From positions 763,938 to 827,937 of the forward strand of contig NZ_JAAQQU010000104.1 in NCBI RefSeq assembly GCF_011742145.1: 64,000 nucleotides of DNA. Reading direction: 5' to 3'. Position numbers and translations under genes: made by a program. The notes beneath the pieces were generated by a model. The model saw nothing but the letters and a program-made list of their open reading frames with translations, made no database searches and was not told the DNA's origin. Positions 43,702 through 52,774 of the stretch are shown one piece after another. Each line of letters starts with the position of its first letter. Position 1 is the first letter of the stretch. Source of the DNA: Flavobacterium sp. J49. Lineage in GTDB: Bacteria; Bacteroidota; Bacteroidia; Flavobacteriales; Flavobacteriaceae.

Positions 43702-44975
43702 TATTTAGCGGGAAAAGTAATGGTTTCATTTATCCAACAATCGATGGTTAATGATTTTCCATTCATTTTGGCCTTATTGATTTCAGCCTGTGTCAAAGCT
43801 TTCGAAGCAAAGTCCTGCGCCATTTTATCGGCTGCGGGTTTTAGCTTAGGATCGGCAATACCGGCTTTTTTAGCGGTTTCTATGGCCAAATAATAAATGG
43901 CTTTTTTTTCAAAATCGTCTTTACCGCATTCCTCCGGAGCATAAGAATACAATTGGGCCAAAAACAAATGCGCTCTTCCCATTTTCGGGTCAAACTGCAA
44001 AGCTTTGTTTAGCGTTTCTTTAGACTTGGTCATGTCGTTTGCCAACAATCCTGTTGCTAAGGTGTAATAAATTTTGGCTTTCTCTTGCGGGTTGGTTTCT
44101 AAATCGGCCGCTTGGTTGTAAAACTGAATGGCTTCGGTGAATTTTCTTTGACGCAAATTGGCCAAAGCCATGAAATAAGCCGATTGAGAAGTGGCTTTTA
44201 CACTATATAATTTTTCAGCCATGGTCACAAATACGGGTTGTGAACTGCATTTAGCGGAAAGATTGGTTAAAGCAGTTGCAATCCAATCGTTATTGTCTTT
44301 GTTTTGGGTGAAGTTTTTTTCGTAATACGATGCCAAATTGCTGCAATTTACTAAGTCTTTGGACAATGCATTAATGCCTCGCTGTGCGGTTTTGTATTGG
44401 TCTGTTTTCTCCGTTTGGCTGTTTTGCAATTGGGTAAGCATATAATTAACCAAAGTATATTTGTCTAAAACCAAATCAGCAGTAAATTTTTTATCACCGG
44501 CTTTGTATTTTTCATAGCAAAGACTGAAATAGGTGTAAATGGCATTGGCGTTGGTTATGCTTGCTGAAGCTTTAGAGAAACCGCTGTCCAGCAAACTAAA
44601 AATCTCTTCTTTAGCTTCTATTTTGTTGTCGTGTAAAGCCATGGCCTTATTCACTTCATAATCTGCTGTTTTTTCGGGGAAGTTTTTGTTGTATTGGTCG
44701 TAAAGCGCCATTTTATCACGAACCAAAGTTTCTTTCTCTTCTGCTGTGGCGGCATTGTCTATTTTGTACTGAATGATATTAAATCCGTCGGTGTAAACGC
44801 TTTCACTTTGTTTTGGGCAATTTTTTTTCACTTCACTCCAAGTATCAAAAGCAGCAGCGATGTCTTTGGCCTTAAAAAAATCCTGATAGGCAGTCATTTT
44901 AGAAGTGCAGTCAAACTTTTGGGCATTGATATTTGTAATAAACAAGATGCCAATCAGAGAAAAAATTGCTTTCAT
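43701..44975 (-). CDS. Exported TPR-repeat protein
   Basis: A 424-residue protein with a Sec signal (MKAIFSLIGILFITNINAQ). It is helical throughout, with TPR-like units clearest at about 260-350 (FMALANLRQRKFTEAIQFYNQAADL, YYTLATGLLANDMTKSKETLNKAL, GRAHLFLAQLY). It should be periplasmic or on the inner face of the outer membrane, in protein interaction. It is co-transcribed with an outer-membrane protein gene (12-bp gap) and lptC (1-base overlap), so an envelope role is likely. Specific function unknown. Confidence 0.75.
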   Translation of the reverse strand: MKAIFSLIGILFITNINAQKFDCTSKMTAYQDFFKAKDIAAAFDTWSEVKKNCPKQSESVYTDGFNIIQYKIDNAATAEEKETLVRDKMALYDQYNKNFPEKTADYEVNKAMALHDNKIEAKEEIFSLLDSGFSKASASITNANAIYTYFSLCYEKYKAGDKKFTADLVLDKYTLVNYMLTQLQNSQTEKTDQYKTAQRGINALSKDLVNCSNLASYYEKNFTQNKDNNDWIATALTNLSAKCSSQPVFVTMAEKLYSVKATSQSAYFMALANLRQRKFTEAIQFYNQAADLETNPQEKAKIYYTLATGLLANDMTKSKETLNKALQFDPKMGRAHLFLAQLYSYAPEECGKDDFEKKAIYYLAIETAKKAGIADPKLKPAADKMAQDFASKALTQAEINKAKMNGKSLTIDCWINETITFPAK

Positions 44976-44987
44976 AATGAAAAAATT

Positions 44988-46238
44988 TTAGTCATATTTA
45001 CGTTTTACGAACCATCTGTCATTAAGAGACAAACCAACACTGATGTTAAAATAGTTTTCTTCTACTAAGTTATAATATTTAGTACCTCTTTTGCCCATTT
45101 CCAAACCTATGTTGATTTTAGAAAAACTACCGCCTAAAGGAAGACCAAAACCGATATTGGCAGCAAAATCAGTTATCGATTTGTCTTGAATTACCAAACC
45201 GGTATTTTCGTATCTCAATCCGGCGCGGTAAGTTATTTTTTTGAAATAATTGGAATAGGAGTTGTAATTTGGAATAAAATAACCGCCCATACTATAACGA
45301 ACGGAGTTTTCAAAAGTAGCTCCGTTGATGTCCTCAAAACGATTAGACATGGCGCTGTTGTTTAAAAGGGTAACTTCGGCACCAAGAAGCCATTTCTTTG
45401 CCTCACCCAATCCGGAACCAAAAGAGAGTTTCGACGGCAGTTTGATGGTGGTATTGGCTACATCAACTTCTTCAGTTTCGATGATGCTGATTCCTCCGGA
45501 ACTTAAAAATTGTATGATTTCAATAAAGCGGGTATTGCTGAGTTTAACTTTAGATTCGGGTGAATATCCTAAGCTACTGAAAAAACTTAGCTTTTTGTTT
45601 AATTTTGTTTGATAAGTAGCGCCAAAATCAACATTAAATCCTTGAATGGTTGATGCATTACTTTCACGAGTTCCGTATTGAATTTCGTTTTGGTATCTTA
45701 AATTGGTGGTTTCTACAGTACCAAAATTATACTGTACATCCGCTCCGATATTAATTTTTTTGGTCAATTTGTAACCTGCCCCAAAAAATACTTTGTTCAC
45801 GCCGCCAATCCCGCTATATCTTGAGTAAATAGGCACATCATCATCTGAAACACTCTGGATTTTGTACCCAACGGAAGAATAAGGGATGAGGCCGAAACCT
45901 AAACCTAATTTGCCGATTGGAACGCCAACAGCCAGATAATCAAGAGTCGTTCTTCTGGCTTTTTCTTCTTGGGTTTCAGTTTTAGATTTGGTGTTGGCAT
46001 AAGTGCCGCCAATAGAAAATGTGGTAAGTTTGAGACTCGCCAAATGAGCCGGGTTTTGAAGGTTCAAGTGAATACTGTCGGGAAAAACTGAAAGTCCGCC
46101 CATGGCACGAGTTTCCGCAGTTCCTTTAAATTTGATGTCTCCAATTCCGTAATAAGAATATGGGGAAGAAGTTCCCTCTTGAGCTAAGGCAGAGAATGAA
46201 AAAAGTAAACAAAGGCTTACTATAAATTTTTTAATCAT
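44988..46238 (-). CDS. Outer-membrane beta-barrel protein, FadL/OmpP1-like
   Basis: A 416-residue exported protein (signal ending SFSALAQE). The mature part starts with SPYSYYGIGDIKFKGTAETRAMGGLSV, the N-terminal pattern of FadL/OmpP1-like Bacteroidetes porins, followed by NLQNPAHLASLKLTTFSIG and many alternating amphipathic strands. Such proteins may carry hydrophobic compounds; here there is no way to name a substrate. The gene begins with a 4-bp overlap (ATGA) at the end of coaX. It lies upstream of the TPR and lptC genes. Confidence 0.78.
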   Translation of the reverse strand: MIKKFIVSLCLLFSFSALAQEGTSSPYSYYGIGDIKFKGTAETRAMGGLSVFPDSIHLNLQNPAHLASLKLTTFSIGGTYANTKSKTETQEEKARRTTLDYLAVGVPIGKLGLGFGLIPYSSVGYKIQSVSDDDVPIYSRYSGIGGVNKVFFGAGYKLTKKINIGADVQYNFGTVETTNLRYQNEIQYGTRESNASTIQGFNVDFGATYQTKLNKKLSFFSSLGYSPESKVKLSNTRFIEIIQFLSSGGISIIETEEVDVANTTIKLPSKLSFGSGLGEAKKWLLGAEVTLLNNSAMSNRFEDINGATFENSVRYSMGGYFIPNYNSYSNYFKKITYRAGLRYENTGLVIQDKSITDFAANIGFGLPLGGSFSKINIGLEMGKRGTKYYNLVEENYFNISVGLSLNDRWFVKRKYD

Positions 46239-46963
46239 TTTTGATTGTATTGAAATGTTTGGTTCAAACCTTCCAGCAGAAAATTTGAATTGGCAAATAT
46301 GGTATTTTTTAATCGTTTAGCCAAAAATTCTGCATCGCCACCCGTTAAAATTATGATAAATTTAGCGTATTGTGATTTATACTGTTCAATAAAGCCGTCA
46401 ATTTCAAGCGTTATACCGTTTACAACTCCCGAATGTATAGATTCTTGGGTCGAATTTCCAATTACATATTCCGGGTAAGCTTTTTTTAATAAAGGTAATT
46501 TTGCGGTAAATTGATGCAAAGATTCATAACGCAAACGAATACCGGGAGAAATAGCGCCGCCGAGATATTGATTGTGTTCATCAACAAAATCATAAGTGAT
46601 ACAAGTACCGGCATCAATTACAAGTCGGTTTTGATTGGGAAATTGCAACGTGGCCGCGGTAGCCAATACCATTCGATCGATACCAAGGGTTGCAGGAGTG
46701 CTGTAAAGATTCACAAAAGGAAATTTACTCTGATGTGTGATAAAGTAAACCGAAGCTCTTTTTTCAAAACACAAAAAGTCAGTTTGGGTAATATTTCCAA
46801 CACTAGCCACCACAATATGGTTGATTTTTAAATGTTGGTCCAAAATAAAATTAATTTTTTCGACCACTTCTTTTTTGTCAAAAACAATGACGGTCAAAAG
46901 AGTATCGTCTTCAAATACAGCGGATTTGATTCGGGTATTTCCAACATCTATGGCTAATAGCAT
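46235..46963 (-). CDS. coaX: Type III pantothenate kinase
   Basis: This 242-residue enzyme catalyses the first step of coenzyme A synthesis from pantothenate. The N-terminal phosphate-binding motif is LLAIDVGNTRIKSAVF (2-17). GIDRMVLATAA, IDAGTCITYDF and GGAISPGIRLRYESL follow in the usual CoaX order. It is the type III (acetate and sugar kinase-Hsp70-actin fold) form, as expected in Bacteroidetes. I start at ATG 46963; the frame stays open much further upstream but runs through the tRNA-Phe gene and its promoter on the other strand. It is the first gene of the envelope operon that continues to the CNNM/CorC gene. Confidence 0.93.
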   Translation of the reverse strand: MLLAIDVGNTRIKSAVFEDDTLLTVIVFDKKEVVEKINFILDQHLKINHIVVASVGNITQTDFLCFEKRASVYFITHQSKFPFVNLYSTPATLGIDRMVLATAATLQFPNQNRLVIDAGTCITYDFVDEHNQYLGGAISPGIRLRYESLHQFTAKLPLLKKAYPEYVIGNSTQESIHSGVVNGITLEIDGFIEQYKSQYAKFIIILTGGDAEFLAKRLKNTIFANSNFLLEGLNQTFQYNQK

Positions 46964-47016
46964 ACGGGCGATTTTGATTAGGCTAAGGTAAGAATAGTTT
47001 TTTTTTATTATTTGTT

Positions 47017-47046
47017 TTGGATAAATTAAAAATCGTTCTATATTTG
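47017..47046 (+). promoter_or_regulatory. Promoter of tRNA-Phe
   Basis: TTG (47017-47019), 19 bases, TATATTTG (47039-47046): a complete match to the flavobacterial consensus, the best in the window. The tRNA starts about 40 bases downstream of the expected transcription start. Confidence 0.8.
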
Positions 47047-47094
47047 CACCCGCAACAATCAAGGCATACCGCCGAACGAGACGTAGCAAAAGAA

Positions 47095-47167
47095 GGTACC
47101 TTAGCTCAGTTGGTAGAGCAATGGACTGAAAATCCATGTGTCCCTGGTTCGATTCCTGGAGGTACCA
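47095..47167 (+). tRNA. tRNA-Phe (GAA)
   Basis: A 73-base cloverleaf with a perfect 7-bp acceptor GGTACCT/AGGTACC, D arm GCTC/GAGC, anticodon stem ATGGA/TCCAT, loop CTGAAAA with anticodon GAA, and T loop TTCGATT. The T stem CCTGG/CCTGG has a central T-T mismatch. CCA is not encoded after the discriminator A. It is a single tRNA gene with its own promoter and terminator. Confidence 0.96.
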
Positions 47168-47170
47168 CTT

Positions 47171-47201
47171 AAACCCCGATAAGAAATTATCGGGGTTTTT
47201 T
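47171..47201 (+). terminator. Terminator of tRNA-Phe
   Basis: A 12-bp perfect stem AAACCCCGATAA/TTATCGGGGTTT with a GAAA loop and T-tail, starting 4 bases after the tRNA. Confidence 0.88.
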
Positions 47202-47318
47202 GTTTTTCGGGAATTTTGAAGTCTAAAATCCCGGTTTAAAAATGCATTTAACACAAAAATGTGCGGTGGTTTCTAAATTTTTCACTAAAATTGACCTCTT
47301 TTATAATCCATCATTACA

Positions 47319-49487
47319 ATGAAAATAAAAAAAGCAGTTGTACTGTTCCTTTTATCGTGCTTTTCTTTAACGGCACAGCAAAAATTAAGCGTTGAAGAAA
47401 TTTATTCAGGAGCTTTCAGACCTGAAGCCATGGACGAACTTATCGCCATGAAAAACACCAACCAATACACCGTTCTCAACTTTGACCGTACTTCAAGATC
47501 CATGCAAATTGATTTGTATGATTTTGCGACGCTTAGAAAGGTCAGTACTTTGATTGACACCAAAAGCTTTCCGGAATTAACAGCCGGTATTGACAGTTAT
47601 TTTTTTAGTAAAGACGAAAAACAATTGTTAATGGCCAATAATTCCAAACCAATTTATCGTCACTCATTTACCGCCGATTACTTTCTTTACAATTTAGCGA
47701 CCAAAAAACTAACCAAAGTGTTAGAACAAGTTCAAAGACCGACATTTTCTCCCGACGGCTCTAAAATAGGGTTTGCCAAAGCCAATAATCTTTTCATTTA
47801 TGATATCGCTTCCGCAAAAGTGACTCAGGTAACTACTGATGGTAAGAAAAACAGCATTATCAACGGAATTACCGACTGGGTTTATGAAGAGGAGTTTGCC
47901 TTCGTGAGAGCTTATGATTGGAGTGCCGATAGCAAAAAGTTGGCCTATATTCGTTTTGACGAAAGCGAAGTGCCTGAGTTCTCCATGAATGTTTTCAAGA
48001 AAAACTTATATCCAACGGTAGAAACGTTCAAATATCCAAAAGCCGGTGAGAAAAACGCCTTGGTTTCTTTGCATATTTACGATGTGACTTCGGCCACCGT
48101 TAAAGCCATCAACTTAGGAAATTACAATGATTTCTACATCGCGAGAATGGAATGGACCAATGAGGCCAATGTGCTTTCTGCTCAAGTGTTGAACCGTCAT
48201 CAAGACAATTTAGATTTGTTGTTCATTGACAGTACAACCGGAACGGCAAAAGTTGTTTTAAACGAAAAAGACAAAGCCTACGTAGATGTGACCAACAATT
48301 TGACGTTCTTAAAAGACAACAGTTTCATTTGGACATCTGAAAAAGACGGCTTCAACCATATTTATTTATACGACAAAACCGGAAAGTTGAAAAACCAAGT
48401 GACCAAAGGCAATTGGGAAGTAACAGCTTACTATGGTTTTGACGAAAAAACCAAAACAGTTTTCTACCAATCGGTTGAAAATGGTTCTATTGTAAGAGAT
48501 GTGTACCGTATTGGTTTAGACGGAAAAAATAAAATCAAGTTATCAAAACAAGTCGGTACCAATGGCGCAACTTTGAGTCCGAACTTTGAATATTTTATCA
48601 ACCGATATTCCAGTGCTACTCAGCCAACCGTTTTTACTTTAAACAGTGCCAAAGACGGCAAGCAAATCCAGTCTATTGTTGACAACAAAGCTTTGGTAGA
48701 AAAAATCAAGAAATACGATTTACCGGCCAAAGAATTTTTCGAATTAACCACCGAGAAAGGCCACAAACTAAATGCCTGGATGATCAAACCCAAAGATTTT
48801 GATGCGACTAAAAAGTATCCTGTATTTATGTTCCAATACTCCGGACCGGGTTCGCAAGAAGTCGCTAACAATTGGTTGGATTCTAATGATATGTGGTTTA
48901 TGATGTTGGCACAACAAGGTTATATTGTAGCTTGTGTAGATGGTAGAGGAACCGGTTTTAAAGGAGCAGCTTTCAAAAAATGCACCCAAAAAGAATTAGG
49001 AAAATACGAAGTAGAAGACCAAATCGATGCCGCTAAAGTCATTGGGAATTATGCTTATGTAGACAAAACCAGAATCGGTATTTTCGGTTGGTCTTATGGC
49101 GGGTTTATGAGTAGTAATTGTCTTTTCAAAGGCGCTGATGTATTCAAAATGGCCATTGCCGTGGCACCGGTTACCAATTGGCGTTTCTACGACAGTATTT
49201 ATACCGAAAGATACATGCAAACTCCGCAAGAAAACGCAAGTGGTTATGACGACAATTCGCCTATCAATCACGTGAGCAAGCTAAAAGGAAACTTTCTTTT
49301 AATTCACGGAACCGCTGATGACAATGTGCATGTACAAAATACCATGCAAATGATTGAAGCTTTGGTGCAAGCCAACAAACAATTTGATTGGGCGATTTAT
49401 CCCGACAAAAATCATGGCATTTACGGCGGTAAGACCAGAGTGCAATTGTTCAATAAAATGACCAATTTTATCAAAGAAAATTTATAA
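47319..49487 (+). CDS. Dipeptidyl-peptidase IV (S9B)
   Basis: A 722-residue exported serine peptidase that removes dipeptides (usually X-Pro) from peptide N-termini. The signal ends SCFSLTAQQ. A beta-propeller domain occupies about 40-470, including the Glu motif YEEEFAFVRAYDWS, which binds the substrate amino-terminus. The alpha/beta-hydrolase domain carries Ser592 in GWSYGG, Asp667 in TADDNVH and His699 in NHGI. All family residues are intact. It probably acts in the periplasm. The first POT transporter gene begins 28 bp downstream, so released di- and tripeptides could be taken up directly. Confidence 0.95.
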   Translation: MKIKKAVVLFLLSCFSLTAQQKLSVEEIYSGAFRPEAMDELIAMKNTNQYTVLNFDRTSRSMQIDLYDFATLRKVSTLIDTKSFPELTAGIDSYFFSKDEKQLLMANNSKPIYRHSFTADYFLYNLATKKLTKVLEQVQRPTFSPDGSKIGFAKANNLFIYDIASAKVTQVTTDGKKNSIINGITDWVYEEEFAFVRAYDWSADSKKLAYIRFDESEVPEFSMNVFKKNLYPTVETFKYPKAGEKNALVSLHIYDVTSATVKAINLGNYNDFYIARMEWTNEANVLSAQVLNRHQDNLDLLFIDSTTGTAKVVLNEKDKAYVDVTNNLTFLKDNSFIWTSEKDGFNHIYLYDKTGKLKNQVTKGNWEVTAYYGFDEKTKTVFYQSVENGSIVRDVYRIGLDGKNKIKLSKQVGTNGATLSPNFEYFINRYSSATQPTVFTLNSAKDGKQIQSIVDNKALVEKIKKYDLPAKEFFELTTEKGHKLNAWMIKPKDFDATKKYPVFMFQYSGPGSQEVANNWLDSNDMWFMMLAQQGYIVACVDGRGTGFKGAAFKKCTQKELGKYEVEDQIDAAKVIGNYAYVDKTRIGIFGWSYGGFMSSNCLFKGADVFKMAIAVAPVTNWRFYDSIYTERYMQTPQENASGYDDNSPINHVSKLKGNFLLIHGTADDNVHVQNTMQMIEALVQANKQFDWAIYPDKNHGIYGGKTRVQLFNKMTNFIKENL

Positions 49488-49515
49488 TTAACCAATACAA
49501 ACTAAAACCAATATT

Positions 49516-51033
49516 ATGAGTGAAACTACAGTAAAAACAGGACATCCAAAAGGACTCTATTTCCTTTTCTTTACAGAGATGTGGGAAAGATTCAGTTATT
49601 ATGGAATGAGGGCAATCTTTATTCTATTTATGACGAAAGTTTTATTAATGAAAGATGCAGATGCTTCTGAAATTTATGGGAGTTATACAGGGTTAGTTTA
49701 TCTAACTCCACTTTTAGGAGGTTATCTGTGTGATAAGTTTTTAGGAAATAGAAGAAGTATTGTGATTGGTGGTTTGTTAATGGCTATTGGTCAGTTTTTT
49801 ATGTTTTTCAGTGCTTCTGCCGGTGTAAATGGAGGTGTTTCACTAATGTGGATGGGATTGACTGCAATCATTATTGGAAATGGTTTCTTTAAACCCAATA
49901 TTTCTACCATGGTGGGTCAATTATATCCGGCCAACGACAGAAGAATAGATAGCGCATTCACCATTTTCTACATGGGAATTAACCTTGGAGCATTCTTTTC
50001 GCCATTAGTTTGTGGATCAATGGATTTCAAATGGGGATTCTTAGCCGCAGGAGTTGGAATGTTAATTGGTCTTGTGGCTTTTGTTTTAGGCCAAAAAAAA
50101 TACCTTATTTCTGAAGACGGAAGACATATTGGTTTACCGGTAAAGAAATTAGATGCCAAAAGTATTGGGATGATAGTCGGTTCAATTGCTATTATCTTCT
50201 TTATGTTGAATTTCAAACAAATGTTCAAAAGTGATATTGATATCATCAGCTACTTCATCTATGGCGCAATGGTATTAATGCCGGTTTTGATTTTTAGTGA
50301 TAAAAGTTTAAGCAAAATCGAGACACAACGCATTACCGTGATTTTTATTCTTGCTTTCTTCGTTATCTTCTTTTGGGGTGCGTTTGAACAAGCAGGTGCT
50401 TCTTTAACGCTTTTTGCCGATAGACAAACTGAAAGATCCTTGTTTGGTTGGGAAATGCCGGCCTCTTACTTTCAATCAGTAAATCCATTAGCTGTTATTG
50501 CTTTAGCACCAATTATGACCATTGTTTGGGGATTTCTATATGCAAGAAAATTAGAACCTTCTTCTCCAAAAAAGATGGCCATTGGTTTAGGTTTAGTAGC
50601 CATGGGATATGTTGTAATTGCCATTGCAGTTAAAGGTTTAGGATTGGGAGAAAAAGTATCCATGTGGTGGTTGATTGGTTTGTATGTAATTCATACTATT
50701 GGAGAATTATGTTTGTCACCAATCGGATTGTCAATGGTTTCTAAGTTAGCACCACTACGTTTGTCATCCTTGATGATGGGTACTTGGTTTTTAGCCAATG
50801 CCGCGGCTAATAAATTCGCAGGTACTTTAAGTGCCTTAATTCCGGGAGGTGAAGATGGAACTGGCGGAGCAACAAATTTTTTAGGATTTCAAATCACAAA
50901 CTTATATGAGTTTTTTGTCTTATTCATCATTATGTCAGGTGCTGCAGCTGCAATTTTGTTTTTCTTAAGTTCTTGGTTAGAAAAAAGAATGCACAATGAT
51001 CATGTTGAAGTGATTCCTGAATTAGACAGATAG
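49516..51033 (+). CDS. POT family peptide transporter (first of three)
   Basis: A 505-residue proton-coupled di/tripeptide transporter of the POT/PTR2 family with about 14 hydrophobic segments. The ExxER proton-coupling motif in helix 1 is TEMWERFSYYGMR. The PTR2 signatures NGFFKPNIST and FYMGINLGAFFSPL are present. In helix 7, WGAFEQAGASL carries Glu291. It follows DPP-IV by 28 bp and is ended by a strong hairpin at 51063-51097. Substrate: di- or tripeptides by family; individual preferences unknown. Confidence 0.93.
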   Translation: MSETTVKTGHPKGLYFLFFTEMWERFSYYGMRAIFILFMTKVLLMKDADASEIYGSYTGLVYLTPLLGGYLCDKFLGNRRSIVIGGLLMAIGQFFMFFSASAGVNGGVSLMWMGLTAIIIGNGFFKPNISTMVGQLYPANDRRIDSAFTIFYMGINLGAFFSPLVCGSMDFKWGFLAAGVGMLIGLVAFVLGQKKYLISEDGRHIGLPVKKLDAKSIGMIVGSIAIIFFMLNFKQMFKSDIDIISYFIYGAMVLMPVLIFSDKSLSKIETQRITVIFILAFFVIFFWGAFEQAGASLTLFADRQTERSLFGWEMPASYFQSVNPLAVIALAPIMTIVWGFLYARKLEPSSPKKMAIGLGLVAMGYVVIAIAVKGLGLGEKVSMWWLIGLYVIHTIGELCLSPIGLSMVSKLAPLRLSSLMMGTWFLANAAANKFAGTLSALIPGGEDGTGGATNFLGFQITNLYEFFVLFIIMSGAAAAILFFLSSWLEKRMHNDHVEVIPELDR

Positions 51034-51062
51034 TGGCATATTAAAAATATTTTATATCTTTC

Positions 51063-51097
51063 AAACCTACAAGCAACCCTTGTAGGTTTGTTTTTTT
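51063..51097 (+). terminator. Terminator after the first POT gene
   Basis: An 11-bp perfect stem AAACCTACAAG/CTTGTAGGTTT with a CAACC loop, then G and seven Ts. It ends 14 bp before the second POT gene. Confidence 0.8.
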
Positions 51098-51110
51098 AAA
51101 TCAAAAAATT

Positions 51111-52769
51111 ATGTGGAAAAGTCATCCTAAAGCACTGCCTTATTTGTTTTTATCCGAAATGTGGGAGCGATTCGGTTATTATTTAATGATTGGAATTTTT
51201 ACTTTATATCTTAAAGATGTAGAGGCCGGATTCGCCATGACCGAGAAAGAAGCGTCTGATTTGTATGGTACTTTTATCGCCCTGGTATTCTTAACCCCTT
51301 TTATTGGTGGCTTGGTGGCCGACCGTTATTTTGGCTATAAAAAATCAATCGTCATCGGCGGATTGATGATGGGAGCGGGATATATGCTGATGGGAATTCA
51401 TGACATTACAATGCTGTATGTTGCCATGACTTTGGTCATCTTGGGTAACGGATTCTTCAAACCTAATATCTCAACACTTTTAGGGAATTTCTATAACGAT
51501 GAACAATACAAAGACAAAAAGGATGAAGGCTACAACATTTTCTATATGGGAATCAATGTGGGTGCCTTTATCTGTAACTTTTTTGGCGCAGCCTTGCAAA
51601 TCCTTCTGGGCTGGCAATATGCCTTTATGGCTGCAGGAGTCGGGATGTTTATCGGGGTAATTGTTTTCCTGATGGGAACCAAACATTACGGAGATAAAAC
51701 CGAGAAAAAGGGAATACAAGAAGGGGATATGCCGTTTTATAAAATTGTACTTTTTATTTTAGTGCCTTCGGTAATTTTTGGGGTAATTGGTTGGTTTCTA
51801 AAAGGGGTAACGTCTGATACCAATCCCAATAGCTACGTTTTTGGTTCAGATAGTACCGATGCCTTTATTTTTGCTTGTATACCGGTAATTTTCTTTTACG
51901 GAAGCTTGTACTTCAAAGCGAAAACTGAGGACAAAAGACCTATCGGCGCCTTGTTGGCTATTTTTGCGGTAGTCATCTTATTCTGGGCGGTATTTAAACT
52001 CAATGGTTCTGCCTTAAATACTTGGGCCGACCGTTATACCGACAGAGAAATTACAGGTACAACCCAAACGGTTTTCAATGGTTTGAAATTGGCCAAAGAA
52101 GTCGAATACAAAAAAGATTCAACAGAATTATACGATGCCGGATTCCGTCTTCAAAAGGAAAACGGCGTAGTCAAAAAAGTGGTAGACTATCCGATTTATT
52201 TCAGAAATGTAAAAGAAGAAAAAAAACCGGAAGAAGGAAATAAAATCAGTATTTGGGCCACCAATTTAAGCCAGTCCATCAATCCGGGTTGGGTGATTAT
52301 TTTAACGCCTTTGGTCGTAGCCTTTTTTACCTTTTTACGCAGTAGAAAGAAGGAACCAAGTACGCCAACCAAAATAGCTTTCGGTTTATTAATTTCAGCG
52401 TTGTCTGTTTTAGTGATGGTTGCCGCAGTTCACATTGGCAACAACGGCAGTGAGAAAGTATCGGTTTGGTGGTTGGTAGCCAATTATGGTGTCATTACCA
52501 TTGGAGAGCTTTTCCTCAGTCCGATGGGATTGTCGGTGGTTTCTAAGCTTTCGCCAAAGAACATCACGTCTTTAATGATGGGTGGTTGGTTTTTATCCAC
52601 TTCGATCGGAAATAAAATGTCGGGTGTTTTGGCCAGTTTATGGGATACTTATGATGACAAAGCCAATTTCTTCTGGGTGAATTTTGCCTTGCTGATGTTT
52701 GCGACCTTGTTGATGTTTGCTTTACTGAAACAACTGAATAAAGTAATGAAAGAAAAAGGGATAAACTAA
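51111..52769 (+). CDS. POT family transporter with altered helix 7 and long loop
   Basis: A 552-residue POT/PTR2 paralogue. The helix 1 motif SEMWERFGYYLM (ExxER) and the PTR2 signatures NGFFKPNIST and FYMGINVGAFI are intact. Two features set it apart from its neighbours. At the helix 7 position where the other two have FEQ, it has FKLNGSAL (Lys296). A hydrophilic insert of about 60 residues (about 310-375, rich in K, E and V) follows helix 7 and makes it about 50 residues longer. Substrate or coupling may therefore differ; the family label does not prove peptide transport here. The third POT gene begins 5 bp later. Confidence 0.9.
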   Translation: MWKSHPKALPYLFLSEMWERFGYYLMIGIFTLYLKDVEAGFAMTEKEASDLYGTFIALVFLTPFIGGLVADRYFGYKKSIVIGGLMMGAGYMLMGIHDITMLYVAMTLVILGNGFFKPNISTLLGNFYNDEQYKDKKDEGYNIFYMGINVGAFICNFFGAALQILLGWQYAFMAAGVGMFIGVIVFLMGTKHYGDKTEKKGIQEGDMPFYKIVLFILVPSVIFGVIGWFLKGVTSDTNPNSYVFGSDSTDAFIFACIPVIFFYGSLYFKAKTEDKRPIGALLAIFAVVILFWAVFKLNGSALNTWADRYTDREITGTTQTVFNGLKLAKEVEYKKDSTELYDAGFRLQKENGVVKKVVDYPIYFRNVKEEKKPEEGNKISIWATNLSQSINPGWVIILTPLVVAFFTFLRSRKKEPSTPTKIAFGLLISALSVLVMVAAVHIGNNGSEKVSVWWLVANYGVITIGELFLSPMGLSVVSKLSPKNITSLMMGGWFLSTSIGNKMSGVLASLWDTYDDKANFFWVNFALLMFATLLMFALLKQLNKVMKEKGIN

Positions 52770-52774
52770 ACATT

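Noticed and set aside
46964..47254. Upstream extension of coaX by 97 codons
   Set aside because: It would run antisense through the tRNA-Phe gene, its terminator and its promoter; the conserved LLAIDVGNT start is at 46963.
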